A DNA stretch of 64,000 nucleotides from contig MU831910.1 of the NCBI GenBank assembly GCA_029204225.1, positions 1 through 64,000 on the forward strand. Direction: 5' to 3'. Of the stretch, positions 33,925 through 44,894 are shown one piece after another; position 1 is the stretch's first letter, and the number at the start of each line of letters is the position of its first letter. The translations under genes and the position numbers were made by a program. The notes beneath the pieces are model-generated. The model saw only the letters and a list, made by a program, of their open reading frames with translations. It searched no databases and had not been told where the DNA came from. This DNA comes from Diphasiastrum complanatum. Its lineage: Eukaryota > Streptophyta > Lycopodiopsida > Lycopodiales > Lycopodiaceae.

Positions 33925-34145
33925 GCTTCAAGGAGTAAAGACCCGAGGACGATGGTCAAATGTTTATTGACTGAAGGATACCCGAACACGAAGAAGGAAT
34001 GTTCGTGGACCCAGAAAGGCTCAATGGTGAAGACCAAGGTAGAAGAAGACACGAAAGGTGAAGAAAATACGAAGACCGAAAGGTGGCGGATCTTCATGTC
34101 TCAAAGTACAAAGGAGATCAGGAAAGTACAAGAAAGATGTCACTC
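33925..34145 (+). repeat. Direct repeat, copy 1 (221 bp)
   Basis: Near-identical to 35148-35368 over 221 bp (agcttc...gatgtcact). Both copies end at a purine run followed by TGTCACT, so they may be retroelement 3' ends at PPT/LTR junctions. A TATA-like ctatataaac lies at 34235. Frames through it are Lys/Glu-rich and not recognised. Confidence 0.6.
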
Positions 34146-35147
34146 CTCCATGGACCACTTGGGTACCATTAGAACGTGCTTAACCAGCCATTCTTGTAGC
34201 ACCTGATCAGCTTAAACTTGTTCTCTCCATCCATCTATATAAACAGATTGTGGATGAGAGGATATATTGAACATCATATAGATGTGTCAAACGTCATATG
34301 GATGTCCAAGAAGTCCGCTAGTAAGCGAGACAATCTTTGATTCATGAGAGAGATAGTGTCTCTTACACTGACATGCTGCGTGGACCTGTCACACAGCGCT
34401 CAAGAAATTCATTGATAATACAATAGATGTTATGCAGATGATTTTCTTATCTTGAATGTTTTTGAATGTTATGCAGATGATTTTCTTTTCTTGAATGTTG
34501 TTGAATGCCTTATTGTCAAATTGTTGTACGTTCGTTAGCAGTTGTTAATTCTTATTCCGCATACTGGTTTTACCTTGTTGAATGCTACAACAAATATTAA
34601 GTAGATTAGCAGTGTATGTCTACTCTTTGGAGGATTGTAGTTCTGTTGTCGTAGGCAGTAGCCTCGCAGACAGAATCAAATTTCATTCGGGTTCAAGGAG
34701 AATAGTACTAGAGCTTCATTCCAAACGGTGGATTCGGATTCTGAATCCCCTAAAAGCCTCAGGCTCACATCCGAGAGCTGATATAGCTTAAGAGCTATCA
34801 GGTCCAAGAGACAAGCATTCAGAACAAGAAACCAAAAAATAGACTGAAGAACAGCTTACAACAATGACATCCATAAGCAGCATGTAGTCGAAGATCTACA
34901 CAATCCTCGACTCAGCCAGGTCCAACTTCCTAGCATGGAAGGTGAAGACCTCTCTCATCTTGAAGGGAGAAGGGCTATTTCCCTGGGTAGATGGCACCGA
35001 AGAAATGCCTACAACCACCGGCAAAGAGCTATGAGAATGGAGAGAAAAGAACGACAAGGAAGTAGCCTTGTTGTCGTCATCCATCAAAGATACCCTACCT
35101 CACGACACTCTCTAATGCAAGAGAGATGTGAGATACATTATTTACCA
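34146..35147. other. Sequence between direct repeats
   Basis: No recognised gene; it includes a duplicated ttgaatgttatgcagatgattttctt phrase near 34430-34500. Confidence 0.4.
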
Positions 35148-35368
35148 GCTTCGAGGAGTGAAGACTCAAGGACGATGATCAAATGTTCGTTGACTAAAGG
35201 ATACTCGAACATGAAGAAAGAATGTTCATGGACCCAGAAAGGCTCAATGGCGAGGACCAAGGCAGAAGAAGACACAAAAGGTGAAGAAGACACGAAGACC
35301 GCAAGGCGGTGGATCTTCACGCCTTAAAGTACAAAGGAGATCGAAAAAGTACAAGGAGGATGTCACTA
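35148..35368 (+). repeat. Direct repeat, copy 2 (221 bp)
   Basis: See copy 1 at 33925. Sequence after the shared tgtcact differs between the copies. Confidence 0.6.
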
Positions 35369-36735
35369 TATGATATTGACAACACACATAAAATCAAAAC
35401 ATCAAACTCAAGAGGCTATGCAGTTATCTTTGAGAGGCATGTTTGAGAGAGAGATGTCGAGTGAAGAAAGAGCATCTTGGGCTGTGGGATGGGATTTCAA
35501 ATAGCGAAGTTTTCTCTTTTCAAAACAATCATTCTACCATTTTGAAAAAATTGATTTCCTGGAGCTGAAATGATAAAAAACTATATTTCTAAAAAATTAT
35601 CAGGCCTATCTTCACAACCAACTTTGCAATAATCCTTTGATTCTCAATAAATGCGACCATCAATTTGTATATTATGTACTCAAATAGCATCTCAAGAACA
35701 ACGATGTGCCCAATATCAAATTTCTAATTTTCAATAGTGACCTACTAACTAATTAACACTTTCAACCATAACAACAAAGCCATATTCCACAATGTGTACA
35801 AATCTCGTGATCTAAGAGATCATACTCAAACACCAATGTACAATAGAAAAAAATGAGTGAGATGCCCTCAAGAAGACATGGACAAGATGGATAAATATTT
35901 CAGTATGTAGCCTCATGTTGAACAAATTGGTGGAGAGCTTGATAAGCTGATGAAACAATCAACATAACCCAAATCACATCATGGAATAGATTGAAAACAA
36001 AAATGTACCAGTACTAAGTCACCAATGAGTGATGTGACTGCTTATGCAACAAATAGAAAATAGTAATTATGATAGTGTATCTATTTCAACCCTGCTTCAA
36101 ACCCCATGTAGAAGCACTTGGAAGACTAGTATACACATTATCCTAGACTTCAAACAATGCAAAGAGCATTCTATTGAAAACCAACATTGGCATAGTCACA
36201 TTAGATAGGAAGTGTCAACCAAAAATGATCCCGCATGCCACTACTTTAGAGCATCAATACGCTGATGTAGTGGGTGGCGTCCATTCAACACCAAACACTA
36301 CAAGCATCTTTTATGTATTGGCCTCGCCCAATTTTTTTTTAAAATCCTTACTGGGAATAATGGCCTGTGTGCCCGGCTCCTTCCATAATACGTAATGGAT
36401 ACATGGAATTTTTTTACAAGTACATTACAAAGCATAATAGGAAGTTTGACCTTGACTGACCACTATAAATGTGCCACGTGGCAGTCGTACGGACGGGCAC
36501 ATACAGGCAAAAAAAAAAAGTGCAAAATCTGCCTTTGAAGAAAACACATATATTTTTTGCTTTTTAATTTGTCTGAAAATGGGCATAATATTAATAAGGT
36601 ATCCATTACTCATAAATTAGTTCACTTATGTTTGCCAACTAAAATTTTTTCAAAAATATAGTCTAATTGAGATACTCTCAAGTAACTTGTGCTTAAAGTG
36701 TAAAAGCCAAAACATTGAGTGAAGGACTGTAAGTG
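35369..36735. other. No gene recognised
   Basis: AT-rich sequence. A tgccacgtggca palindrome is at about 36471-36482. Confidence 0.3.
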
Positions 36736-37680
36736 TCATCTGAGTGCTAAAAACTCATCCAATCTGTAGATTTCGCAAGAAATCCCAGACATACCTATAA
36801 AAAGAGACAAAGCAGTTGGCTCCTCTTTTGCTCTTAGCTGATGAGAAATGAACATCAAAGTGTACAAGTTCAAATGGTTGCTTTGTCTTGATACTTGATC
36901 TAGGAAAAGGCCTTTTGTGTGACTTTGCCAGCACACAAGCTTCACAAGGTAGAAGCTACTTTGATAGTGTCTTTGGTAGACCAATAGCTTTTCCTTCTTT
37001 GACCATAGATTGCATGGCTTTGAAATTGGGATGACCCAATCTCTTGGGCCACAGATCCTCCTGTAGAACCTTGGTCTCATAAGCAATATCTGAAATGTTA
37101 GCACTCTCCCTAGAATCTAGTTTGTACAACTTACCAATTCTAGATCCTCTAGCAATAACGTCATTTTCTCTTGAGATTATACACTTGTCAACTTGAAACT
37201 TGACATCCAATCCACTATCAAACAGCTGTCCTACACTAATGAGATTCTTGGTCAATCTAGGTACATACAGTATGTCATGTAAGCAAAAAGATCTTGATGA
37301 TGATGCATGCAATGGAATATTACCTATTCCTTCAATCCTACACTCTACATCATTAACAGTATAGATTGACCTTTTTGCACCTAGATATGGCATGAGATCA
37401 GTGAAAGAGTTCCTAGAACTAGACATATGGGAACTAGCCCCACTATCTATCCACCAGACTTCTTCATTCTTAAAAGGAAAAGATGAAAAAGTAGACATCA
37501 TTAATGAATCCTCTCTTTCACTCTCTACACCCGCACACTCATCCTCATTAGTAAGGTTACCTTGCTTAGATTGGTTCTTCTTCTTGAAACAATTTGATGC
37601 ATAATGTCCTTTCTTGCCACAGAAAAAACACTTGATCTTTGACAGCTTCTTCTTGCCATTCTATCACAAACAAAGATTCT
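36736..37680 (-). pseudogene. Copia knuckle-protease-integrase start remnant
   Basis: The minus strand reads: a CCHC knuckle C-F-F-C-G-K-K-G-H-Y-A-S-N-C (about 37580-37640); a 181-codon frame (36956-37501) with WWIDSGASSHMSSS (protease active site DSG), NLISVGQLFDSG, GKLYKLDSRES and KRLGHPNFKAM; then shifted frames with CVLAKSHKRPFPRSS and FELVHFDVH at the start of the integrase core. It is cut at about 36736. The first His of the integrase finger is Pro here (PKRLGHPN). It is the same family as 48780-49140. Confidence 0.8.
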
Positions 37681-38410
37681 TTATCACTATAGGCTCGGAA
37701 TCACTGAGAATTAACTGTATGATCTGTGATTCAGCCAAAAAAAACTCATTGCATCCTTGTTATCACTAAGAAACAAGGTCCAAAGTTGGTTTTTGTCAAG
37801 AAACACGGAGACAGACAGCGATTTTGAGTTGGTCAACCAAAGTTTCTGCCTGCAGGAGAGGCATAAGCCTTCTTTACTGCCTAAATAGGAATTTGCTATG
37901 AATTTCCACTCAGAAACTGCCAGCATCAGACAACGATTTCCACAAGGAAAAATCCTAGCTGCAAATCGCTGTCCCAGTTGGTCTACTACAACTTTAACAG
38001 TTACCAAAAGCTAGCAAAATTCTATATTGTTTTGTGAAAAACTATAGCATTCAATATACACCTTCTCGAAGAGAATTTCTGCAACAAGAAATTGATTACA
38101 TCCCAAACTCGCTCTTTGTTGTTAGTAGGTAGAGATCACAAACACTATTAGACTACCAAGGAATTCATTGTCTCCAAGGTCAATGGTTGCAATATAGCAA
38201 TTACATGGAGTGGTGATTGGGAGCATGATGAAGACTAGAAAATTGCTAGTATAGTGACATGAATGCTCACCACATATGATCATTTCAAATTGAAAGAGAT
38301 ACAATACAAACTGCTCCCTTAGGCCAATAAACTGGAAGGTGGAATAGCAAGTCTGTTATACCTAAAAAAGATCCTTTGCATAGTTGAAGAGGTTAGGATA
38401 ACTCTCGAAT
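37681..38410. other. Unassigned, with island repeat copy 2
   Basis: 37787-37847 repeats the island at 31105-31170. A 98-codon minus-strand frame (37711-38007) spans it. No family recognised. Confidence 0.4.
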
Positions 38411-38566
38411 TTGTCGCTTGTTGCACTTGAAGTTGATAGCACAAGCTTCATCAAATTGAATAAGGGTAATAAAGAGACGGATGTCAACATCAGTAAAGGT
38501 ATTACCAATGAGTTAGCGATGCTTTTCAAACAGGCTTTCAATGACGACGAGCTCAAGATGAATACG
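38411..38566 (+). other. Coding-like host sequence at the chromovirus insertion site
   Basis: An open frame reads MSLVALEVDSTSFIKLNKG ... LAMLFKQAFNDDELKMNT up to the TSD, with coding-like composition. Beyond the inserted element the frame would continue a further dozen codons to a stop. The product is not recognised; it could be an exon of a decayed host gene or another repeat. Confidence 0.25.
38562..38566 (+). repeat. Target-site duplication (atacg), left copy
   Basis: atacg precedes the 5' LTR. The partner appears as cgtat at 44890-44894, reversed by the later inversion. Confidence 0.75.
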
Positions 38567-39031
38567 AGTTACGGACTACAATATACAGGCCTACTGGGCT
38601 ACTCTGCATATATTTCGCAAGCCTCTTTACATTTACTTTTGGTTGTGTATATTTCTGGTTACGCATTTTGTATTAGTCATGTACAGGCCTTAGAGCCTTT
38701 TTATATGCTTATGACCCGCACTGGGTCCTTTTTTATGACATTGACTGGCCTTGGGCCCTTATTATATGGTTATATGTGGAGTGGGGGCCCGTAGGAGGGC
38801 GCACTATTTTTCCTCCACATTTTGCCTCCCTGTACTTTTGAATTCCTATTTTAGGGTTCATTGGTAGGGTATTTATAGGGGAATTTGTACACTCATTTTT
38901 CAGATTATTGATTGGTATTGCTTGGGCTCTTCGTGGGAGAACCTATTGTCTTGTCTATTGCTTGTAGGGCTTTAGTCTATTGCTGTCTTTTATGCTTCAT
39001 TGATTCAACACCTGAGATTTTGATCATAACT
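38567..39031 (+). repeat. Chromovirus 5' LTR (465 bp)
   Basis: It begins AGTTACGGAC and ends ATCATAACT, directly before the PBS. The ends match each other as AGTTA/TAACT and do not follow the usual TG...CA rule. The boundaries are fixed by the TSD, the PBS and the PPT of the other copy. A TATA-like tatttatagggg lies at about 38870. Confidence 0.8.
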
Positions 39032-39043
39032 TGGTATCAGAGC
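39032..39043 (+). other. Primer-binding site, tRNA-iMet
   Basis: TGGTATCAGAGC follows the LTR with no spacer. Confidence 0.9.
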
Positions 39044-39295
39044 ACTTTCCTGATTGCTGAATTTCTTCAGCAACATTCAGCACAGTTTGGAGGAGGACCA
39101 ACTCCCATCAGAGCATTTTCCTTGGCGGAGCTTTAGTAGATAGTTAGCGGAAGTACTTTTGCTAAATTTGGCGGCCGGAATTTTTTTTTTTTTTTTGGGC
39201 AGATTATTTCCGGCGCCCAAGTTCCAAATCCTTTTCCCTCTTTTTTTTTTAATCCTCCATTTGATTCAGGGAAAGGATTCTCAGCCATCTTTTCA

Positions 39296-39475
39296 GCATT
39301 GATTGGAGGCTGTCCAGCGCCCTACTTCATCACATTTTTCAGCCATTGTTCCAGCAGAGTTTCAGCCATATTTCAGTTTTGATTGGAGGCTGTCCATCGC
39401 CCTATTTCATCACGTTTTCCACAGATTTCCAGCCATATTTTCAGCATTGATTGGAGGGTGTCCAGCGCCCACTTT
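39296..39475 (+). repeat. Triplicated segment in chromovirus leader
   Basis: gattggaggctgtccagcgccc-type units start at 39301, 39381 and 39449, with ttcagccatatttcag between them. These are imperfect 68-80 bp tandem units in the untranslated leader. Confidence 0.6.
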
Positions 39476-39715
39476 CATTCTCCTTGTGGTCACATTTTCT
39501 AGCCAGCTCTTTGCACACGCTTGGAGCTTTATTGAGAGGTATCTTTGTTGGTTTTTCCTTGCTTTCCACACCTTTTCTTGACATTTGTCATTTCCTTTCT
39601 TACTCTTAGTGTCGTTTGTGTACCTAAAGTGTATTTGGGGTAACGACAAAAGTCCGCTCCCTCCTCCGATATTAAGCTTTTCTTACACTCTCTTCACTTC
39701 CTGCATTCCTTGACC

Positions 39716-40875
39716 ATGGATACTTCCCCTACATCTTCTGAGTCTCGCATACCGTCTTCCACTTACCTTGACAAAGCACGACGTGAATTTCGAGATCATC
39801 TTAGGGAAGCCATGATTGATGTACGCACAAATTTACACCAGGAGTTACGAGAGACGTTCACTGCTCTTTCTGCCCAGATTGCTACACTATCATTACAGTC
39901 CAATGTTTTTCCACTATCTCCACATGTTCCCCCACAGCGTACATTTCCACCACCTGAGACTCCTTCAATCTTCTGGTCCTTTGCCATGAGACTTTAAGGA
40001 TAAGGTTCAGCTTACTGTGTATTTTGGGTCATCCGATGGGAATGAACTCAAGAATTGGTATTCTAAGCTTGAGACCTACTTCTTTATGTTTCCTAAGACT
40101 GACAATCAGCGGATTAATTTGGCTGCTTTACATTTGGAGGGCCGTGCTACTACTTGGTGGCGCATGTTTCGCCAGACGGCTTCACACCCTGGCCTTGCTA
40201 GTTGGACTCAGTGGCTTATTCGACAACGCGATATCTTTCGCTCACACTGGTGACTTGGCTGCTTATACGACACGGTTTACAGAGCTTTCCTATCTATTCC
40301 CAAATATTTCTACATTGGAGCTCATCTCTCGATACGTTGCTAGTCTACGAGGCGCACTCAGGTATGATGTTTCTACTTTTTTTCCACTCACTCTTTCTCA
40401 CGCCATCTCCCTTGCTACCACATTGCAGCACAAGTACTCTCCCATCTCTTCCTCTGTTTCTCATCCTCTGCGTCCTTTCACATGTCCTATTTTTTCCTCT
40501 CCATCCTCTGCTAGTCCCACATCTATCAGTTCACCTTCATCCACTCTTCCTTCTGCACCACGTCCTCCTTTTTCTCCTCGTCTTGTTTTTGTTCGTCGCT
40601 ACTCATAGCCTGAGATGTCGGAGATCCGTGAGAAGCGCTTATGTTTCAAATGTAAGAGTCCTGATCATATCGCCTGTGATTGCCGACAGCCTGCCACTGC
40701 TATTGCCGTCTATTTCCATGATGCTGACACACCTGATGATAGTCCTGATTCTGCCATATGCCTTCATATTCTTGATGATGACCCACCTGTTGATCAGTTT
40801 GCCACACCCACTGAGCTTGTTCCTGATCCCCCTGATCTAGCTGTATGCCATGCTCAGCTTGCTTATGCTACTTAG
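39716..40875 (+). pseudogene. Chromovirus gag
   Basis: This starts at ATG 39716 (MDTSPTSSESR). The capsid-type domain continues in shifted frames (LTVYFGSSDGNELKNWYSKLETYF, RATTWWRMFRQ at about 40010-40180; LAAYTTRFTELSYLFPN at about 40255-40305), then a Ser/Pro-rich spacer, then a CCHC knuckle CFKCKSPDHIACDC (about 40642-40683) and an Asp-rich tail to a TAG stop at 40873-40875. Two frameshifts (about 39990 and about 40240) interrupt it. These features match a Gypsy Gag that would package element RNA in the cytoplasm. Confidence 0.8.
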
Positions 40876-41277
40876 GCCGGTAAGCTGGGTCCACGCCATA
40901 TCCGTCTTCGCGTACGTATCACTGGTCGGGAGTTTATTGCCCTTGTTGACATGGGTAGCACTCACTCGTATCTCAACAGTCATATTACTACACACATTCG
41001 TGCTATGCCAGTCACTATGCCTCATCCCCTGCATGTTGAGGTTGCCAGCGCACACTCTTTTTCTAGCACGCAGATGTATCAACAACTTTCATATCGGATT
41101 GGAGACTTCCTTGGTCAGGCAGATTTTCATATTATTCCACTTACACGGTACGATCTTATCCTCGGTGCTGATTGGTTTGCATCCCTTGGTGCGGTTACAG
41201 TAGACCTCCAACAGCAGACATTCACATTCTCTCATGATGGTACTCAGCATATATTTTCTGGTATTGATTCTCGGTAG
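40876..41277 (+). pseudogene. Chromovirus protease
   Basis: A retropepsin-like domain follows in frame after the gag stop: LRVRITGREFIALVDMGSTHSYL, SYRIGDFLGQADFHIIPL, YDLILGADWFASLGAV and LQQQTFTF. The active-site triad reads D-M-G where D-T-G or D-S-G is required, so it is probably inactive. It ends at a stop at 41276-41278 before the RT. Confidence 0.8.
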
Positions 41278-41279
41278 GA

Positions 41280-42640
41280 CTATAAGCTTATTTCCGAGAA
41301 GCAGTTCATACGGAGCCTCCCAAAGGCCCACTGTATGGCTATTCTTTATGTTCAGCCAATTCAGCCTATTGCGGATGCACCACCTTTTCCATAGGTATTT
41401 TCTGAACTGTTGCATGAATTTGAGCATGTTTTTAGAGAGACGACTCAGTTACCACCTTTACCAGATGTCAACCACCATATAGACCTTGTTTCCTCTGCAT
41501 CACCTCCTTCTCGTCCTCATTTTCGTATGTCTATTGTTGAGTGCGAGGAAGTCCAGCGTCAAGTGTTTGATTTATTACATCAAGGCCTTATTTTTCCTAG
41601 CCACAGTCCTTTTGGTGCTCCTGTTTTACTTGTTGATAAGAAGGATGGTACTAAATGTCTATGTATAGATTATCATGCTTTAAATAAACTTACTATTCGT
41701 AATCAGTACCCTATCCCTCATATGGATGACCTGTTTGACCAGTTAGGCCAAGCCAAGATCTTTTCTAAACTTGACCTTCGTTCTGATTATCACCATATTT
41801 GTATGCATCCTCCTGATGAGCACAAGACAACTTTCCGTACCCACTTTCGTCTGTATGAGTTTCGTGTACTTCCTTTTGGTGTTACCAATGGCCCACCCAC
41901 TTTTTAGAATGTCATGAATAACATCTTTCGTCCTCTGCTTGGAAAGTGTGTCATTGTTTATTTTGACGATATCCTTATTTATAGCACCAATCTCTCTCTT
42001 CATGTTCAGCACGTTGGTTCTATTTTTGTTTTGTTAGTTACTCATCATCTGTATGCTAAACATTCTAAATGTTCTTTTGTTGTTGTACAAATCAAGTTTT
42101 TGGGCTTCTTTGTTACTAATGGTACTATTCGTCTCGACCCTCGTAAGGTCCATTCTATTCTTTGCATCTCCTTTGCATGCTCTGTTGAAAAAAGAAACTT
42201 CGTTTGCTTGGACTCCCGCATGTCAGTCAACTTTTGATACTTTGAAGGTTAAGCTTACCACTGCCCCTGTTTTATGTCTTCCAGATTTTTCCCAGCGTTT
42301 TGCTGTTGAGACTGATGCTAGTTCCACAGGATTAGGTGCTTTGTTACGTCATCGTCAGTGTGTTATTGCATATGAATCTCATCGTCTTCATTCGTATGAG
42401 CAGCCCTATTCCACTCATGAAAAAGAGCTGCTTGCTATTATTTTTGCTTTAAAGAAGTGGCGTCATTATCTGTATCATGTTCCGTTTGATGTTTTTACTG
42501 ATCACCAGTCACTTCGTTATTTGTAAACACAAAAGGATCTTAGTGATAGTCAGTATCGTTGGCTTCAGTTTTTACAGTCCTTTCATTTTGATATTCATTA
42601 TAATTCTGGTAAAAGTAACGTTGTTGCTGATGCTTTGTCT
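41280..42640 (+). pseudogene. Chromovirus reverse transcriptase and RNase H
   Basis: RT motifs in frame 41410-41907: [40 protein letters not shown] and [15 protein letters not shown], then a TAG where Gln is expected (41907-41909). Next come VIVYFDDILIYS with the catalytic YFDD, and FLGFFVTNGTIRLDP. About 42160 the RT thumb is deleted and joins a shifted RNase H: HALLKKETSFAW, FAVETDASSTGLGALL, YSTHEKELLAIIFALKKWRHYL and TDHQSLRYL, a TAA, then QYRWLQFLQSF and VVADALSRLP. Broken but well preserved. Confidence 0.85.
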
Positions 42641-44191
42641 CGTTTACCTGCTCTTACTTACAGTCTTGTTATGTATCCCCACTCTTGGTATGATGATCTT
42701 CCTCAGGCTTATGCCATATGTCCAGACTTTCGTGATGTTATGTCGTTTGCCTCTCGTCCTTCCTCTCACCCTCACCAGGTTTATTCCATTGTTAATCATC
42801 ATTTGTTTCACTATGGTTCGTTATGTATTCCCAACACTCTCGACATACGTCCACAGCTCCTTCTTGATGCCCATTCATCTCCTGTTGGTGGCCATTTTGG
42901 TTTTCAGAAGTCCTTGTTCTGTTTGAAAGAACATTTTTATTGGCCTTCCATGAAGCGTGAACTTTCCCACCTTATTCATACTTGTGATTTTTGCCTTCGT
43001 AACAAGTATTCCCGTGAAAAACCTGGCGGTCTCCTTCAAAGTTGGCCTATTCCTTCCTGCCAGTGGACTGATATATCTATGGACTTCATTTTAGGTCTTC
43101 CCCGTACTCAGCATGGTCATGACTCTTGTTTGGTGGTAGTTGATAGGTTTTTTAAACAAGCTCATTTCATACCAGTCAGACGTACTATTACAGCAGAGCA
43201 GTGTGGTCGTATATTTATTTATGAGATTTTTCGCTTACATGGTCTCCCACGATCTATACTTACTGATCGGGATACCAAGTTTACATCAGGTTTTTGGACA
43301 AAGCTTATGCATATCTTGGATGTTAGGATACTTATGGGCACTGCTTATCATTCTTCTGCGGATGGTCAGTCTGAGATTATTAACCGGGTATTGGAGGATT
43401 ATTTACGATATTATGTTTCTCCTTTTGGTCGTGATTGGGATCAGCATTTATGTTTGGCTGAGTATAGTTATAACAGTTATGTTAGTTCCAGCACAAGTGT
43501 TTCTCCTTTCCTGCTTGCTCATGGATACTCACCAGTTCTACCCGGTATACCTGCTCCTCCAGATGATGCACCTGTTACTATTTCATCTTATCTTTCGAGT
43601 GCTCGGGAGATTATTACTAGAGCTGCTACTCATTTACAGCATATTCAGCAGTGGTACAAGACCATTGTTGATCGTCATCGGTGCCATGTTGAGTTTGCAG
43701 AGGGAGATACTGTTTTTCTTCGGTTACGCTTTGCTCGCCATCGTTTTGTACAGGGTCTTGCTTCTACTGAGAAGCTTGCGCCGCGCTATTATGGGCCTTT
43801 TCATATTCTTGAGCACCACAGTCCAGTTACATATCGTCTTGAATTACCTGCTGCTACTCGGGCTTGTGATAACTTTCATGTCAGTTTATTACGTGCTACT
43901 ATTGAGGACGATGCTCCTCGAGATTCCTCACATCCTACAAATCCAGAGCTTTTTCCATTCCGGCCAGCTGCTATTTTACAGGTGCGCTTATTGCATAGTC
44001 GTCGCCATCGGCAGGTTCTGTTTTTGGTCCAGTGGGATGGTCGTCCTATTAATGAGGCTACTTGGGAGCCCATTGATGTTTTTTATCATACCCCTATCCT
44101 GGCTGATCAGGCTCGATCACTTGCAGCTACCATTGCTTCTTGGGATGGTCTGGCTTCTCTTGATGTTCCTTTCTCAAATGGGATATCTTGA
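42635..44191 (+). CDS. Chromovirus integrase with C-terminal chromodomain
   Basis: An uninterrupted 518-codon frame, the best preserved part of the element. It has the RNaseH tail (SRLPALTY), an HHCC zinc finger (GGHFGFQKS ... CDFCLRNK, residues about 85-130), and an integrase core with the three acidic residues in ISMDFILGLP, LTDRDTKF and SADGQSEI. After it come a GPY/F-like RYYGPFHILEHHSPVTYRLEL and a chromodomain (ILQVRLLHSRRHRQVLFLVQWDGRPINEATWEP core, about residues 440-475). Chromodomains of such elements are known to steer integration to particular chromatin. It sits downstream of several pol stops, so as a polyprotein it would not be made unless by readthrough or a new start. Confidence 0.85.
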   Translation: MSRLPALTYSLVMYPHSWYDDLPQAYAICPDFRDVMSFASRPSSHPHQVYSIVNHHLFHYGSLCIPNTLDIRPQLLLDAHSSPVGGHFGFQKSLFCLKEHFYWPSMKRELSHLIHTCDFCLRNKYSREKPGGLLQSWPIPSCQWTDISMDFILGLPRTQHGHDSCLVVVDRFFKQAHFIPVRRTITAEQCGRIFIYEIFRLHGLPRSILTDRDTKFTSGFWTKLMHILDVRILMGTAYHSSADGQSEIINRVLEDYLRYYVSPFGRDWDQHLCLAEYSYNSYVSSSTSVSPFLLAHGYSPVLPGIPAPPDDAPVTISSYLSSAREIITRAATHLQHIQQWYKTIVDRHRCHVEFAEGDTVFLRLRFARHRFVQGLASTEKLAPRYYGPFHILEHHSPVTYRLELPAATRACDNFHVSLLRATIEDDAPRDSSHPTNPELFPFRPAAILQVRLLHSRRHRQVLFLVQWDGRPINEATWEPIDVFYHTPILADQARSLAATIASWDGLASLDVPFSNGIS

Positions 44192-44251
44192 TGCAATATT
44201 TTTCTCTGGCACTGGTTCTTATCTTATTTTGCCTACATTGGGGGCAATGTT

Positions 44252-44267
44252 CTTTATAGCCAGGGAG
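44252..44267 (+). other. Polypurine tract
   Basis: atagccagggag directly precedes the 3' LTR start AGTTACGG and confirms the non-TG LTR boundary. Confidence 0.6.
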
Positions 44268-44429
44268 AGTTACGGACTACAGGATACAGGCCTACTGGGC
44301 TACTCTACATATATTCTGTAGGCCTCTTTACATTTACTATTGGTTATGTATATTTCTGGTTACGCATTTTATATTAGTCATGTACAGGCCTTAGAGCCTT
44401 TATATATGCTTATGACCCGCACTGGGTCC
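44268..44429 (+). repeat. Chromovirus 3' LTR, first 162 bp (forward)
   Basis: Matches 38567-38728 up to actgggtcc and then breaks off into unrelated sequence. Confidence 0.85.
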
Positions 44430-44894
44430 CTGGATATCCCATGACTCATAAATAAAGGATAGCACCACAATGATACACATACACATGTACATCAACCATT
44501 CACAAACGTCTCAAGAGTTTAACCATGTCCAGGATCACGTTCCTATCTGTGATGAAACAGTAGCAAAAGAGGATCAAACAGAGACCTACATTCCTATGTT
44601 TGAAAATGACTCGATGTTGCATTGTGCACTAATGTTAGTCAATTGCAAGATTGTACTGCCAAACGTGTCGTGGTAATATGTTTTGGATGTCACAAAAGAG
44701 TGTGCAATTGTATCCAAAATTTTAGCTTAGAATACGGAACAGAGAATTCTGCAGTATTGGACTATGTACTGAAATCTACAGTGCACCATTAATCAGTCTA
44801 TTTTGCTTACGCGTCCTTGCCACCCATGTACTGCAGTGGCTTCCCTCCTAAGCTGATGCTGCGTTATTTGTTGCAGTATATTTATTTGGCGTAT
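44430..44894 (-). other. Host flank trapped in the inversion
   Basis: This is unique sequence between the two LTR parts. Read on the minus strand it follows the TSD directly, so it is the original right flank turned around. A 68-codon frame at 44470-44676 is not recognised. Confidence 0.6.
44890..44894 (-). repeat. Target-site duplication (atacg, inverted), right copy
   Basis: cgtat on the plus strand is the reverse complement of atacg at 38562-38566, adjacent to the inverted LTR end. Confidence 0.75.

Noticed and set aside
37711-38007. 98-codon minus-strand ORF as a gene
   Set aside because: Partly repeated at 31105, but no recognisable domain. Kept only as a repeat.
43140-44321. 393-codon ORF overlapping the chromovirus integrase
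   Set aside because: It is a +1-frame shadow, rich in Leu and Ile, of the real integrase/chromodomain frame.
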